This document shows, piece by piece, positions 27,886-39,630 of a DNA stretch of 64,000 nucleotides. A model generated the notes under the pieces. It was not told the DNA's origin and made no database searches. It worked only from the letters and a program-made list of their open reading frames with translations. A program made the translations under genes and the position numbers. The stretch is from Brevundimonas sp. LM2 (GTDB lineage Bacteria; Pseudomonadota; Alphaproteobacteria; Caulobacterales; Caulobacteraceae), in contig NZ_CP019508.1 in assembly GCF_002002865.1 (NCBI RefSeq), positions 2,336,501 to 2,400,500 of the forward strand. The letters are read 5' to 3'. How positions within the stretch are numbered: position 1 is the first letter of the stretch; each line of letters starts with the position of its first letter.

Positions 27886-28992
27886 ATGCAGAAGTTGCTG
27901 ACCGCCCTCCTCGCCCCGGTGGCCCTGGCCGTCGCCGTCGCCGGTCCGGCCGCGGCGCAGTCGCGGATCAAGGACATCGCCTCGATCGAGGGCGTGCGCA
28001 CCAACCAGCTGGTCGGTTATGGCCTGGTCGTCGGTCTGGCCGGCACCGGCGACTCCCTGCGCAACTGCCCCTTTACCCGCCAGTCGCTGGAAGGGATGAC
28101 CGAGCGTCTGGGCGTCAATATCCGCGGCGCCAACGCCAACTCCAAGAACCTGGCCGCCATCATGGTGACGGCCGACCTGCCCCCCTTCGCCACGCCGGGC
28201 GCGCGGGTCGATGTCTCCGTGTCCAGCCTGTGCGACGCCAAGAGCCTGCTGGGCGGCACGCTGCTGGTCACCAGCCTGCAGGGCGCGGACGGCAACGTCT
28301 ATGCGGTGGCCCAGGGCTCGGTCCAGACGGGGGCCGTCTCCGGCTCCGGCGGGTCGGGGTCGTCGGTCACGCGCGGCGTGCCGACCGCCGGCCGCATCGC
28401 CTCGGGCGCGACGGTGGAGCGCGAGACCGGCTTCAATCTCGACAGCCTGCCGGAAGTGCGGCTGACGCTGCGCAATCCGGACTTCACCACGGCACAACGC
28501 GTCGCGGCCGCAATCAATGCCAGCTTTCCCTCCACCGCCCTGGCCGAGAACGGCTCGGTCGTCGCCCTGCGCGCCCCGACCCAGCTGGGCATGGCGGCCT
28601 TCATCAGCCGGGTCGAGAACATGCCCGTCGCCGTCGACACCCCTGCCCGCGTGATCATCGACGAGGTCAACGGCGTCATCGTCATGGGCGAGAACGTCCG
28701 CATCTCCACCGTCGCGATCGCCCAGGGCAATCTGACCATCTCGGTGCAGGAAAGCCCGGTGGTAAGCCAGCCCAACCCCTTCGCCCAGGGCCAGACCGTG
28801 GTGGTTCCCCAGAGCGACGTGACCGTCGAGGAAGAGCTGGGCCGCGAGATCCGGCTGGTCAACGGGGCGACGTCGCTATCGACCCTGGTCGCCGGCCTGA
28901 ACGCCCTCGGCGTCTCGCCGCGCGACATGATCTCCATTCTCCAGGCCATCAAGGCGGCGGGCGCGCTGCAGGCCGAAATCGAGGTGCTGTGA
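27886..28992 (+). CDS. flgI: Flagellar P-ring protein FlgI
   Basis: FlgI builds the ring in the peptidoglycan layer around the flagellar rod. The 368-residue product has a signal peptide cut after about residue 25 (GPAAAQ), then the strongly conserved RIKDIASIEGVRTNQLVGYG and VVGLAGTGD. The C-terminal end (LNALGVSPRDMISILQAIK to LQAEIEVL) is canonical. FlgI needs the FlgA chaperone, which is not in the window. The downstream gene shares one base with its stop (TGATG). Confidence 0.96.
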   Translation: MQKLLTALLAPVALAVAVAGPAAAQSRIKDIASIEGVRTNQLVGYGLVVGLAGTGDSLRNCPFTRQSLEGMTERLGVNIRGANANSKNLAAIMVTADLPPFATPGARVDVSVSSLCDAKSLLGGTLLVTSLQGADGNVYAVAQGSVQTGAVSGSGGSGSSVTRGVPTAGRIASGATVERETGFNLDSLPEVRLTLRNPDFTTAQRVAAAINASFPSTALAENGSVVALRAPTQLGMAAFISRVENMPVAVDTPARVIIDEVNGVIVMGENVRISTVAIAQGNLTISVQESPVVSQPNPFAQGQTVVVPQSDVTVEEELGREIRLVNGATSLSTLVAGLNALGVSPRDMISILQAIKAAGALQAEIEVL

Positions 28993-29306
28993 TGAGCGAC
29001 CTGACCGTTTCCGCCGATCTGCTGGCCCCCGCCCCCACGGCCCCCGGGGCCAATGCCGCCCGCATGCGGGAGACGGCCGAGGCGTTCGAGGCCTCCTTCC
29101 TGGCCCAGATGATCAAGCCGATGTTCGAGGGCCTTTCGACCGACGGCCCGTTCGGCGGCGGAGAGGCCGAGGGGACCTGGCGCAGCTTCATGATCGACGC
29201 CATGGCCAAGCAGACGGTCAAGGCCGGCGGCATCGGCCTGGCCGACACCGTCGTCGCCGAGATGGTCCGCATGCAGGCCGAGCAGTCGGTCGGAGCCGGC
29301 GCATGA
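28992..29306 (+). CDS. cheL: Rod-binding protein, FlgJ N-terminal type (CheL)
   Basis: A 104-residue rod-binding domain protein like Caulobacter CheL. The core is AEAFEASFLAQMIKPMFEGL, followed by the GGGEAEGTWRSFMIDAMAKQ helix and a GGIGLADTVVAEM end. It corresponds to the rod-scaffold part of FlgJ without the C-terminal muramidase domain, so peptidoglycan cutting for rod growth must come from another enzyme. It shares one base with flgI and four with flbY. Confidence 0.88.
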   Translation: MSDLTVSADLLAPAPTAPGANAARMRETAEAFEASFLAQMIKPMFEGLSTDGPFGGGEAEGTWRSFMIDAMAKQTVKAGGIGLADTVVAEMVRMQAEQSVGAGA

Positions 29307-29743
29307 CCTATGACACCGTCACCGCCTCCGCCCACCTGCACCGCCTGACCGCGCTGACGGTCCGTCTGACCGGTCGCCTGGAAGCCGAGACCCAGGCCTT
29401 CGCGGCGCACCGGCCGCAGGACGTGGCCGCCGGCCTCGCCGAGACGCAGGATCTGGCCAATCTGTATCGCCGTGAATCGACTCAGTTGAAGATGAACCCC
29501 GGCCTGCTGTCGGCGGCCCCGCCCAGCGACCGCATGGGCCTGATCAAGGCCACCGAGGCCTTCGAGGCGGTGCTGGCGGTCCATGCCCGCACCGTCGAGG
29601 CGGCGCGCACCATCTCCGAAGGCCTGGTGCGCACCATTGCCCAGGAGGTCGCCGGCGCACGGGCGATGGGCACGGGCTATGGGGCCTCCGGTCGGGCGGC
29701 GGCCGGCGACGGCCGCGCCGTCACGCTGAACCGCAAGGCCTGA
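29303..29743 (+). CDS. flbY: Flagellar protein FlbY (FlgN-like)
   Basis: A 146-residue helical protein, third gene of the flgI operon as in Caulobacter, where it is named flbY. It has long amphipathic helices (about 5-60 and 75-115) and the segment ESTQLKMNPGLL, which resembles the conserved part of FlgN-type export chaperones for hook-associated proteins. The chaperone role is inferred from this likeness. The ATGA overlap with cheL indicates coupled translation. No obvious terminator follows before the EAL gene. Confidence 0.75.
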   Translation: MTYDTVTASAHLHRLTALTVRLTGRLEAETQAFAAHRPQDVAAGLAETQDLANLYRRESTQLKMNPGLLSAAPPSDRMGLIKATEAFEAVLAVHARTVEAARTISEGLVRTIAQEVAGARAMGTGYGASGRAAAGDGRAVTLNRKA

Positions 29744-29850
29744 TCGGTGCCGCGCCTCCGCCGGCTCGAGGGGCTTGGGATCGGGACATCACAGCGTCGT
29801 TAACGATACGTCTGAGGCGAAGCTTAAGAGCTAAGGCCTAGGGTCGGATC

Positions 29851-31446
29851 ATGACGTCCCACAAGCGCCTGCTGGGTTTTGCCTTCGCCGCGTCCGACCT
29901 GCTGGTCGAGCTGACGCCGCGCGGGACCGTGGTCTTCGCCCTGGGCTCGGGCCCTGTGTCGGAGCTTCCCGTCGAGAGCCTCGTCGGCACATCGCTGTTC
30001 GCCGGGGTGGGCAAGGCCAGCGCCAAGGCGATCGAGTCGGTGGTGACCGGCATGACGCCGGGATCCCGCTCGCCGGCGATCGAGGTCCTCTTCGCGGCCG
30101 GCACAGGACGCGTCCGGCGCGCCTCGGTCCGGCTGTTCGCCCTCCCCGATCTGGCCCCCAACCTTTCCGCGTCGGTCAATTGGGAAGGCCCTGCCTACCG
30201 CCTGCACGATCCCGAAGCCCGCGCGGCGCTGAGCCCGGCGGCCTTCCTGGATCGCGCCAGGAATGTCCTGACCGCCCCGGGAGCGCCCGATGGCCTGGCC
30301 GTCGCCTTCGTCGACATCCTCGGCCTCCAGGCCGCCGAGGCGCTGGGTGAAGCCGGTGAGCGGCTGAACGCGCGCGTTCAGGCCGCGCTTCAGGCCGCCT
30401 CGATAGAGGGCAACAGCACCGGCCAGCTGGGCACCGAACGGTTCGCCATGCTGCGCGACCGATCCATCAACAACGACCTGGCCGGCGAGGTCCGCGAGCT
30501 CGGCCTGAGCGAGGGTCTGGAACTGGGCGTCCGCTCGTCCGAGGTCGATATCGAGCTGGGCGGCGGGTCCCGCAACACCCTGCGGGCGCTGCGTTTCGCG
30601 ATCGAGACCTGTCTGAAGGACGGCGGCCTCGAGCGGCCCGAACTGACCTTCTCGGCCGCCCTGTCGCGCACCATCCGGAATGCCGACGCCTTCCGCGTCA
30701 TGGTCCGGGAGCGCGGCTTCGACCTGCACTACCAGCCGATCGTCGATCTGAAGACCAAGGCCGTCCACCATTTCGAGGCCCTGGCCCGCTTCCGGGGCAC
30801 CAACGGGCCGACCGACACGATCCGCATGGCCGAGGAACTGGCCCTGATCGACAGTTTCGACATCGCCGTGGCGGAAAAGGCCCTGGGCCACCTGCGCCGC
30901 AAGGGATCCGGCCTGCTGAAGTTCGCCATCAACGTGTCCGGCAGCTCGCTCGCGGACGATCGCTATGTGCAATCGGTCCTGCAGATGACGGCCGCCCGCC
31001 CCGAGGAGCGCCGCCGCCTGATCGTCGAGGTCACCGAATCGGCCGCCCTGGCCGACGTCGACGCCGCCAACCGCCGATTGGGCGTCCTGCGAGCGGCTGG
31101 GATCAAGGTCTGTATCGACGATTTCGGCGCGGGATCCGCGAGCTACGACTACCTGCGCGGCCTGTCGGTCGATGCGGTCAAGATCGACGGCCGGTTCATG
31201 AAGCGGCTGGAGACCGACCCGCGCGCCCGCACCATGATCGGTCATCTGGTCGAGCTTTGCGCCTCCCTCAAACTGGGGACGATCGCCGAGATGATCGAGA
31301 CCCAGGCCACCGCCGACATTCTGCGCGATCTGGGCGTCGATTTCGGCCAGGGCTGGCTGTTCGGCAAGGCCGAGATCGAGCCGCGCACCCTGCCGGCCGC
31401 CAACGATCCCGCGCGTCGCCTCGGCGAAGTGGTGGGCTGGGGCTGA
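29851..31446 (+). CDS. EAL-domain cyclic-di-GMP phosphodiesterase with degenerate GGDEF-like part
   Basis: A 531-residue cytosolic protein. Residues about 10-110 look like a PAS-type sensor; about 147-250 resemble a GGDEF domain that has lost its signature (GQLGTERFAML where GGDEF would lie); about 285-515 form an EAL domain. Key EAL residues are all present: Glu309 (FEALAR), Asn361, Glu393, Asp423-Asp424 (DDFGAG), Lys444, Glu480 and Gln500, so it should hydrolyse c-di-GMP. It follows the flagellar operon, and c-di-GMP controls motility and stalk development in Caulobacterales; a direct link is inferred from position only. Confidence 0.85.
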   Translation: MTSHKRLLGFAFAASDLLVELTPRGTVVFALGSGPVSELPVESLVGTSLFAGVGKASAKAIESVVTGMTPGSRSPAIEVLFAAGTGRVRRASVRLFALPDLAPNLSASVNWEGPAYRLHDPEARAALSPAAFLDRARNVLTAPGAPDGLAVAFVDILGLQAAEALGEAGERLNARVQAALQAASIEGNSTGQLGTERFAMLRDRSINNDLAGEVRELGLSEGLELGVRSSEVDIELGGGSRNTLRALRFAIETCLKDGGLERPELTFSAALSRTIRNADAFRVMVRERGFDLHYQPIVDLKTKAVHHFEALARFRGTNGPTDTIRMAEELALIDSFDIAVAEKALGHLRRKGSGLLKFAINVSGSSLADDRYVQSVLQMTAARPEERRRLIVEVTESAALADVDAANRRLGVLRAAGIKVCIDDFGAGSASYDYLRGLSVDAVKIDGRFMKRLETDPRARTMIGHLVELCASLKLGTIAEMIETQATADILRDLGVDFGQGWLFGKAEIEPRTLPAANDPARRLGEVVGWG

Positions 31447-31497
31447 CAGGGTCTGCCGCGGGCCTGCCGGAGTCCCCAGACTGACAGCAGCCTCAAT

Positions 31498-31512
31498 GTT
31501 CCCACATTGTTC
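31498..31512 (+). promoter_or_regulatory. LexA (SOS) box before uvrA
   Basis: GTTC-CCACATT-GTTC exactly fits the alphaproteobacterial operator GTTC-N7-GTTC. It lies about 80 bases before the uvrA ATG and directly ahead of TTGCTG and a TATAGC stretch that may be the promoter. uvrA is an SOS gene in Caulobacter and other bacteria. Confidence 0.85.
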
Positions 31513-31592
31513 TTGCTGAATCATCGGGATCAATGCCCATATAGCGATGTTGCACCGGACACCTGTCCGGCCTTCCCGCGTTTCCGGAACAC

Positions 31593-34532
<2,940 letters not shown>

Positions 34533-34554
34533 TCCAGCCTCACTGATAGGCGGG

Positions 34555-35481
34555 TCAGGCCGGCGCCAGCCCGCCCTGGCGCGCGAACCCGCCGCGAACG
34601 ATCAGCACGACCGCGCTGATCAACAGGACGGCCGTGACCACGACGCTGCCCTCCGGCCCGAACGCCCCGCCGGTCAGCCACCAGGCGCTGCCGTCGACGG
34701 CCTGCAGGTCGACGATCGACGGCGTGACATTGACCACCTCGCCCGAGACCTCGAGCCCGAAACCGGTGCCCAGCAGCCAGTTCCAGGCCGCGTGCCAGCC
34801 GCAGACGCCCCAGATCGAGCCCTCGCGCGCCGCGTAGAGGCCGATGAACAGCCCGAACAGGGCGATGTTGACCAGGGCCAGAGCCAGCTCCGGCGACGGC
34901 GCGATATTGCCGCCGTGGGCCAGGCCGAACAGCAGGCTGGACACCGTCAGGGCGATCACCAGGCCGTGGCGTGAGGCGATGATGCCCATCAGCCAGCCCC
35001 GGAAGACGATCTCCTCCGTCGAGCCCTGGACGATGAAGCCGAACAGCAGAACCACCAGCGGGGTCAGCACCGCCGCCGACAGGCCGGTCTGGAAGATGCC
35101 GGCGGACTCGACCTGATAGGCCCCGGTCGCCCAGATGATGCAGACCACGCCCGCCAGATAGGCCAGGCCGATGCCGAAGCCGCGACCGAAACGTCGCCCG
35201 GCATCGCCGTTCAGGCCGATATTCGCCAGCCGCCGCCGTTCGAACAGCACGACCCAGGCCAGGGTCAGGACCGCGCTCAGACCGAAGGCCACGAACAGGA
35301 TATAGGCCAGGGTCGGCCAGTGGTTCTGATCCGGCGGCAGGAACTGCGTCAGCTGCATCGGCAGGAAGGCGGCGAGCTGGCCCACGACGACGAAGACCAG
35401 CGCCAGAATCACGGCCGCGACCGACCACGTCCGGCGCTGGTGGCTGGGCGCCGCCGCATAGAGTTCCCGTCCCGGCATCAC
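34555..35481 (-). CDS. CPBP-family intramembrane metalloprotease
   Basis: A 308-residue polytopic protein with about eight membrane segments. The CPBP (Abi/CaaX-protease) motifs are in order: Glu156-Glu157 with Arg161 (STEEIVFRG), His189 in FGLAHGG, and His230 with Asn234 in GWHAAWN. These residues form the active site in Rce1-type enzymes. Bacterial members include bacteriocin-immunity and processing proteins; the substrate here is unknown. It converges on uvrA, with only 22 bases between the stops. Confidence 0.82.
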   Translation of the reverse strand: MMPGRELYAAAPSHQRRTWSVAAVILALVFVVVGQLAAFLPMQLTQFLPPDQNHWPTLAYILFVAFGLSAVLTLAWVVLFERRRLANIGLNGDAGRRFGRGFGIGLAYLAGVVCIIWATGAYQVESAGIFQTGLSAAVLTPLVVLLFGFIVQGSTEEIVFRGWLMGIIASRHGLVIALTVSSLLFGLAHGGNIAPSPELALALVNIALFGLFIGLYAAREGSIWGVCGWHAAWNWLLGTGFGLEVSGEVVNVTPSIVDLQAVDGSAWWLTGGAFGPEGSVVVTAVLLISAVVLIVRGGFARQGGLAPA

Positions 35482-35558
35482 ACCATCCCCTGTTGCAGAC
35501 CCCTCCTAAGGGCGGACGCGGCTATGGCCAAGTTAAGGCTTCGACAGATTGGCCGGGC

Positions 35559-36392
35559 TCAGCGCCCGGTCGCGATATCCCGCGCCGCCGCGGCGAAGGG
35601 CGCCCACAGCAGGACGGAAACGAGCGTCATTCCCAGCGGCACCAGCGCCAGAATGACGATCACCGAGAGCAGACCGCCTGCGGCCGCCCCGGCCCCGCTC
35701 GCGGCAGCCGCATTGACCACCAGCATCAGCGGCCAGGCTACGACCACCAGCAGCAGGACGACCAGCGCCGCCATAATGATGGTCACGACCATCATGCCGA
35801 GCAGCGGCCAGAAATGCTTGCCGGTCAGCGCCCAGCCCGCCGCGAAGCTGATCCTGTGCTGACGGAAGGTCTCCGGCGCGATCAGCGACAGCCGCACGCT
35901 CACCCAGATGGTGAGGAGCGACGCGATCAGGCCGATGAGGCTGCCCAGGAGCCCGCCTGCCGCGCGCGTGACGGCGGTGCTGAGCAGATCGCCGCCGGCG
36001 TTCAGCGCGAGCGAAAGAAGGCCCAGGACAAAGGTCACGACAAGGATCCGCAGCTCGTCTCGGCCCAGCTGCAGTCCACCGAACCAACCCGCATCGGGCT
36101 GCAGAACGGCACGATACACGGCCGGGGCCAGGACCGACTGAACGAGCAGCCCGATCGGAAAGGCCGCGAACATGGCCGTCGCGATCGCCGTGGACGCCTG
36201 CGGTGACAGGGCGCTGGCATTGCCCTGGGCGGATTGGATCTCGCCAGCATAGGGCATGATGATCGGGATCATCACCAATCCGATCGCCACCAGTCCGACC
36301 AGCCAGACCAGCGACCACAGCAGCAGCCGCAAGGGCCGGGCCTTTGTGACGCGAAAGCCCTCGAACGCGGCCTCGGTTGCCGAAAACGTCAT
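35559..36392 (-). CDS. Polytopic membrane protein, first of a tandem pair, function unknown
   Basis: A 277-residue protein with about six hydrophobic helices. It begins FSATEAAFEGFRVTKARP, then a helix (LLLWSLVWLVGLVAIGLV). The same plan recurs in the neighbouring 36469-37272 gene: an N-terminal cytosolic segment, a helix, a soluble stretch with GWFGGLQLGRDELRIL (compare GWPELRLVGAALL), then SLIAPETF/SLFVPATL ahead of a final helix group. The two are therefore diverged tandem duplicates. I do not recognise a function; proteins of this kind are common in Caulobacterales. Confidence 0.7.
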   Translation of the reverse strand: MTFSATEAAFEGFRVTKARPLRLLLWSLVWLVGLVAIGLVMIPIIMPYAGEIQSAQGNASALSPQASTAIATAMFAAFPIGLLVQSVLAPAVYRAVLQPDAGWFGGLQLGRDELRILVVTFVLGLLSLALNAGGDLLSTAVTRAAGGLLGSLIGLIASLLTIWVSVRLSLIAPETFRQHRISFAAGWALTGKHFWPLLGMMVVTIIMAALVVLLLVVVAWPLMLVVNAAAASGAGAAAGGLLSVIVILALVPLGMTLVSVLLWAPFAAAARDIATGR

Positions 36393-36468
36393 CGCATCTA
36401 TCCCGTCGGGCCTCGAACAAAGCGCCTTCTAGCGCAACGCCGCCCCCGGCGTCAGCCTTGGCGACGCT

Positions 36469-37272
36469 TCATTTCAGCGGCACGTCCGGAGACCAGTATT
36501 CGAGCCGACGGTAGGCCGCCCCGAGGAAGCCCAGAGTCAGCGGCAGCTGCAGGCCGATCAGAACGATCCAGGTCACGATCGTCCCGGTCGCGCCGGCCAG
36601 CGCGGCCATCGCCCCCGCCAGGCCCAGGCCGATCGCGGGCAGGCCCGTCACGATCAATCCGCCCAGGATCTGCCAGAAACTGCCGTAGGCGATGCCCATG
36701 CTGTTCAGCGACACCATCTGCCGCCGGCCCAGGGTGGCGGGCACGAACAGCGACAGCCGGACCGCCAGCAACAGGGGGATCATCACAGCCCCGACCGCGA
36801 CGATGGCCAGGATACCGAGTTTCCAGGGGGCCCCGACGGCGGACCAGTCCCGCGCCTGGATGGCGGCCACGTCCAGCTCCGCCACACCGAAGATGGCCAG
36901 GACCACCAGGGCCAGCAGGGCGACGATCATGGTCAGGAAGATCAGGCTCAGCAGGGCGGCCCCGACCAGGCGCAGCTCCGGCCAGCCGATCTGGAAGCCG
37001 GACGGCCCCAGTCCCAGGGCGCGGGCCTCCGCGGTGTCCGACGTGGTGGCCAGGCGCGCCAGGGCACCGGTCGCCATCAGCAGCAGGATGCCCGCAACCC
37101 CTGCGGCCCAGGGCGCGGACCACGCACCGAGCAGCAGCGGCGACGCCCCGATGATGACCGCCAGGGTCAGCACGCCGCCCGCCCCGATCCACAGACGCGG
37201 CATCGCCGCCGCGGTCGCGGCCAGGGCCACGCGCAGGTTCAATCGACGGCCGTGAACATCCTTGTGGCTCAT
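36469..37272 (-). CDS. Polytopic membrane protein, second of a tandem pair, function unknown
   Basis: A 267-residue paralogue of the preceding gene with about six hydrophobic helices. It shares the SLFVPATLGRR / SLIAPETFRQH segment and the GWPELRL block. I chose the ATG at 37272 because a G-run suitable as a ribosome-binding site lies just upstream; an earlier ATG at 37296 would add eight residues. It is upstream of its paralogue on the same strand with a 76-base gap, so both may share a transcript. No function can be stated. Confidence 0.7.
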   Translation of the reverse strand: MSHKDVHGRRLNLRVALAATAAAMPRLWIGAGGVLTLAVIIGASPLLLGAWSAPWAAGVAGILLLMATGALARLATTSDTAEARALGLGPSGFQIGWPELRLVGAALLSLIFLTMIVALLALVVLAIFGVAELDVAAIQARDWSAVGAPWKLGILAIVAVGAVMIPLLLAVRLSLFVPATLGRRQMVSLNSMGIAYGSFWQILGGLIVTGLPAIGLGLAGAMAALAGATGTIVTWIVLIGLQLPLTLGFLGAAYRRLEYWSPDVPLK

Positions 37273-37369
37273 CAAGCCCCCCCGCTGAGCATTCATCCTC
37301 TATAGCCCGCGACGACGACGCCCGACAGACGCCTGCTGACGAAGCGGCCGGGCGTGGCTAAGAAGCCGC

Positions 37370-38779
37370 ATGACCACGCTTTCTTCGACCCTGTCTCCCC
37401 CCTTGGCGCCCATCCACGTCGTCGGCGGCGGCCTCGCCGGATCCGAAGCCGCCTGGCAGATCGCCCAGGCGGGTGTGCCCGTCGTGATCCACGAGATGAG
37501 GGGCGTGCCGGGCGTCAAGACGGACGCCCACCAGACCGACGGCCTGGCCGAGCTGGTCTGCTCCAACTCCTTCCGCTCCGACGACTGGGAGCACAATGCC
37601 GTCGGCCTGCTGCATGCCGAGATGCGCGCCCTGGACTCGCTGATCATGGCCTGCGGCGACGTCAACCAGGTGCCGGCGGGCGGGGCCCTGGCCGTGGACC
37701 GGGAGGCCTTTTCCCGCACCGTGACCGAGCGCCTGCACGCCCACCCCCTGGTCACCGTGGTGCGCGAGGAGATCGCCGGCCTGCCGCCCGAGGCCTGGGA
37801 CAGCGTGATCGTGGCCTCGGGCCCCCTGACCTCCCCCGCCCTGGCCGACGCCATCCTGTCGCTGACCGGCGAGGAAAGCCTGTCGTTCTTCGACGCCATC
37901 GCCCCCATCGTCCACGCCGACAGCATCGATTTCGACATCGCCTGGCGTCAGTCGCGCTACGACAAGGAGGGCCCGGGCGGCGACGCCGCCGCCTACGTCA
38001 ACTGCCCGATGGACAAGCCCCAGTACGAGGCCTTCATCGACGCCCTGCTGTCCGGGCCCAAGGCGGAGTTCAAGGACTGGGAACACGTCCCCTATTTCGA
38101 CGGCTGCCTGCCGATCGAGGTCATGGCCGAACGCGGGCGCGAGACCCTGCGCCACGGGCCGATGAAGCCCGTCGGCCTGACCAATCCACGCGATCCGCTG
38201 GTCAAGGCCCACGCCATCGTCCAGCTGCGCCAGGACAACGCCCTGGGGACGCTTTTCAACATGGTGGGCTTCCAGACCAAGCTGAAGCACGGGGCCCAGG
38301 CCGAGGTGCTGCGCATGATCCCGGGCCTGCAGAACGCCCAGTTCGCCCGCCTGGGCGGCCTGCACCGCAACACCTATCTGAACAGCCCCCAGCTGCTCGA
38401 CCGCCAGCTGCGGCTCCGCGCCATGCCGCGCCTGCGCTTCGCGGGCCAGGTCACGGGCGTCGAGGGCTATGTCGAGAGCGCCGCCACCGGCCTGCTGGTC
38501 GGTCGTCTGGCCGCCGCCGAACGGCTGGGCCAGACCCTGGACGCGCCCGCCGCCCACACCGCCATCGGGGCCCTGGTCGAACACATCACCGGCGGCCATC
38601 TGGCGGGATCGAAGTTCCAGCCGATGAACATCAACTATGGACTCCTGCCCCCACTGGAGGCACCGAAGATCGACGAGGCCGGGGTCAAGATCCCGCTGAA
38701 GGAGCGCGGCCGGGCCAAGAAGCGGTTGATGAGCATTCGGGCGTTGAACGACCTGAAAGCCTGGCGGGACGCGGCCTGA
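37370..38779 (+). CDS. trmFO: tRNA (uracil-54-C5) methyltransferase, folate/FAD-dependent
   Basis: TrmFO (469 residues) makes ribothymidine at position 54 of tRNA using methylenetetrahydrofolate and FAD. The FAD-binding motif [14 protein letters not shown] lies at about residues 16-29, followed by [27 protein letters not shown]-type sheets, [12 protein letters not shown] and the C-terminal [21 protein letters not shown] are characteristic. Alphaproteobacteria commonly use TrmFO in place of SAM-dependent TrmA. The next gene begins on its stop (TGATG). Confidence 0.94.
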   Translation: MTTLSSTLSPPLAPIHVVGGGLAGSEAAWQIAQAGVPVVIHEMRGVPGVKTDAHQTDGLAELVCSNSFRSDDWEHNAVGLLHAEMRALDSLIMACGDVNQVPAGGALAVDREAFSRTVTERLHAHPLVTVVREEIAGLPPEAWDSVIVASGPLTSPALADAILSLTGEESLSFFDAIAPIVHADSIDFDIAWRQSRYDKEGPGGDAAAYVNCPMDKPQYEAFIDALLSGPKAEFKDWEHVPYFDGCLPIEVMAERGRETLRHGPMKPVGLTNPRDPLVKAHAIVQLRQDNALGTLFNMVGFQTKLKHGAQAEVLRMIPGLQNAQFARLGGLHRNTYLNSPQLLDRQLRLRAMPRLRFAGQVTGVEGYVESAATGLLVGRLAAAERLGQTLDAPAAHTAIGALVEHITGGHLAGSKFQPMNINYGLLPPLEAPKIDEAGVKIPLKERGRAKKRLMSIRALNDLKAWRDAA

Positions 38780-38979
38780 TGGCGGACGACAGCGAATTGG
38801 AACGCTTGAGGGCGCGGCGCGGCACCACCCTGTTTCGGCTGGACCTGATCGCCAAGGGCGCCCGGCTGACCTACGAGAACGGCACGCCGATCGACATGGC
38901 CTCGGAGAAGGACCGTCTGACCGCCGTCGTCGCCGACCTCGACCGGCGGTTCGAACGGCTTGAGCGTACGCTGCACTGA
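38779..38979 (+). CDS. Small hypothetical protein
   Basis: A 66-residue charged protein with a short helical N-terminus (SELERLRARR), a strand-like middle (GARLTYENGTPIDMASE) and a C-terminal helix (VADLDRRFERLERTL). It shares one base with the trmFO stop, so translation is coupled. I do not recognise a domain; it looks soluble and cytosolic. Confidence 0.55.
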   Translation: MADDSELERLRARRGTTLFRLDLIAKGARLTYENGTPIDMASEKDRLTAVVADLDRRFERLERTLH

Positions 38980-39048
38980 CGGACGTCTGGGTCGAGGCCG
39001 CGTTCGACCGACTTGTCCGATGGCTCCGACGCCTGCAGTATCGGCGTT

Positions 39049-39618
39049 ATGCCCTTTCACGCGATCTCAACCGGTGCAGCCAAAGGCCGATGGGCGACGG
39101 AGGCCAACCGGGCGATCCGCGTCGAGGAACCGCTGGTCTGTGCCGTCAATCATGACCGCGCGCGGGAGCGGCACGGACGCACGACCGTGGTGGTGCTGCG
39201 GCCGTTTGCCTACACCCGGCCAGACGGGTCGCGAACGGTGCGGGTGCCGCCCACCTATCTGACCGACTTCGCCTCGATCCCAAGCCTCGCGCGCTGGATC
39301 ATTCCCCCGTTCGGGCGGCACGCCATCGCGGCCGTCCTGCACGACTGGCTCTACACGATCGGCCAGCCCGGCCGCCGGGGCGAGGCCGACGACATCTTCC
39401 GCGAGGCGCTGCAGGAACTGGGGGTCGGCCAACCCCGTCGCTCGGTCATGCACGCAGCCGTGCGGGCGGGTGGCGGCGGCGCTTACGGCCGCGCCGGCGC
39501 CGATTGGAACGCCGCCTTCATGGACTGGCGCACGGGCGGCACGACCACCCCGGCGCCGGCGCGCGAGGCCTTCTTCGACGACGCCTGGCCCACCGGCGTC
39601 CCGACCGTCGATCTGTAA
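39049..39618 (+). CDS. DUF1353-domain protein
   Basis: A 189-residue protein with a DUF1353 core: VPPTYLTDFASIPSLARWIIPP, then AAVLHDWLYTIG and ADDIFREALQELGV. The Asp/His pattern (TDFASIP, HDWLY, AD-IF) suggests a metal or hydrolase-like site, but the function is unknown; family members often occur in phages. Here nothing phage-like surrounds it. The ATG at 39049 was chosen; a TTG at 39013 could add 12 residues. It converges on the phytoene-synthase-like gene with only 12 bases between. Confidence 0.75.
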   Translation: MPFHAISTGAAKGRWATEANRAIRVEEPLVCAVNHDRARERHGRTTVVVLRPFAYTRPDGSRTVRVPPTYLTDFASIPSLARWIIPPFGRHAIAAVLHDWLYTIGQPGRRGEADDIFREALQELGVGQPRRSVMHAAVRAGGGGAYGRAGADWNAAFMDWRTGGTTTPAPAREAFFDDAWPTGVPTVDL

Positions 39619-39630
39619 CCGCGACCTAAG

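Noticed and set aside
39049..39618. Prophage remnant suggested by DUF1353
   Set aside because: No other phage gene, attachment site or integrase is near, and the neighbours are core genes.
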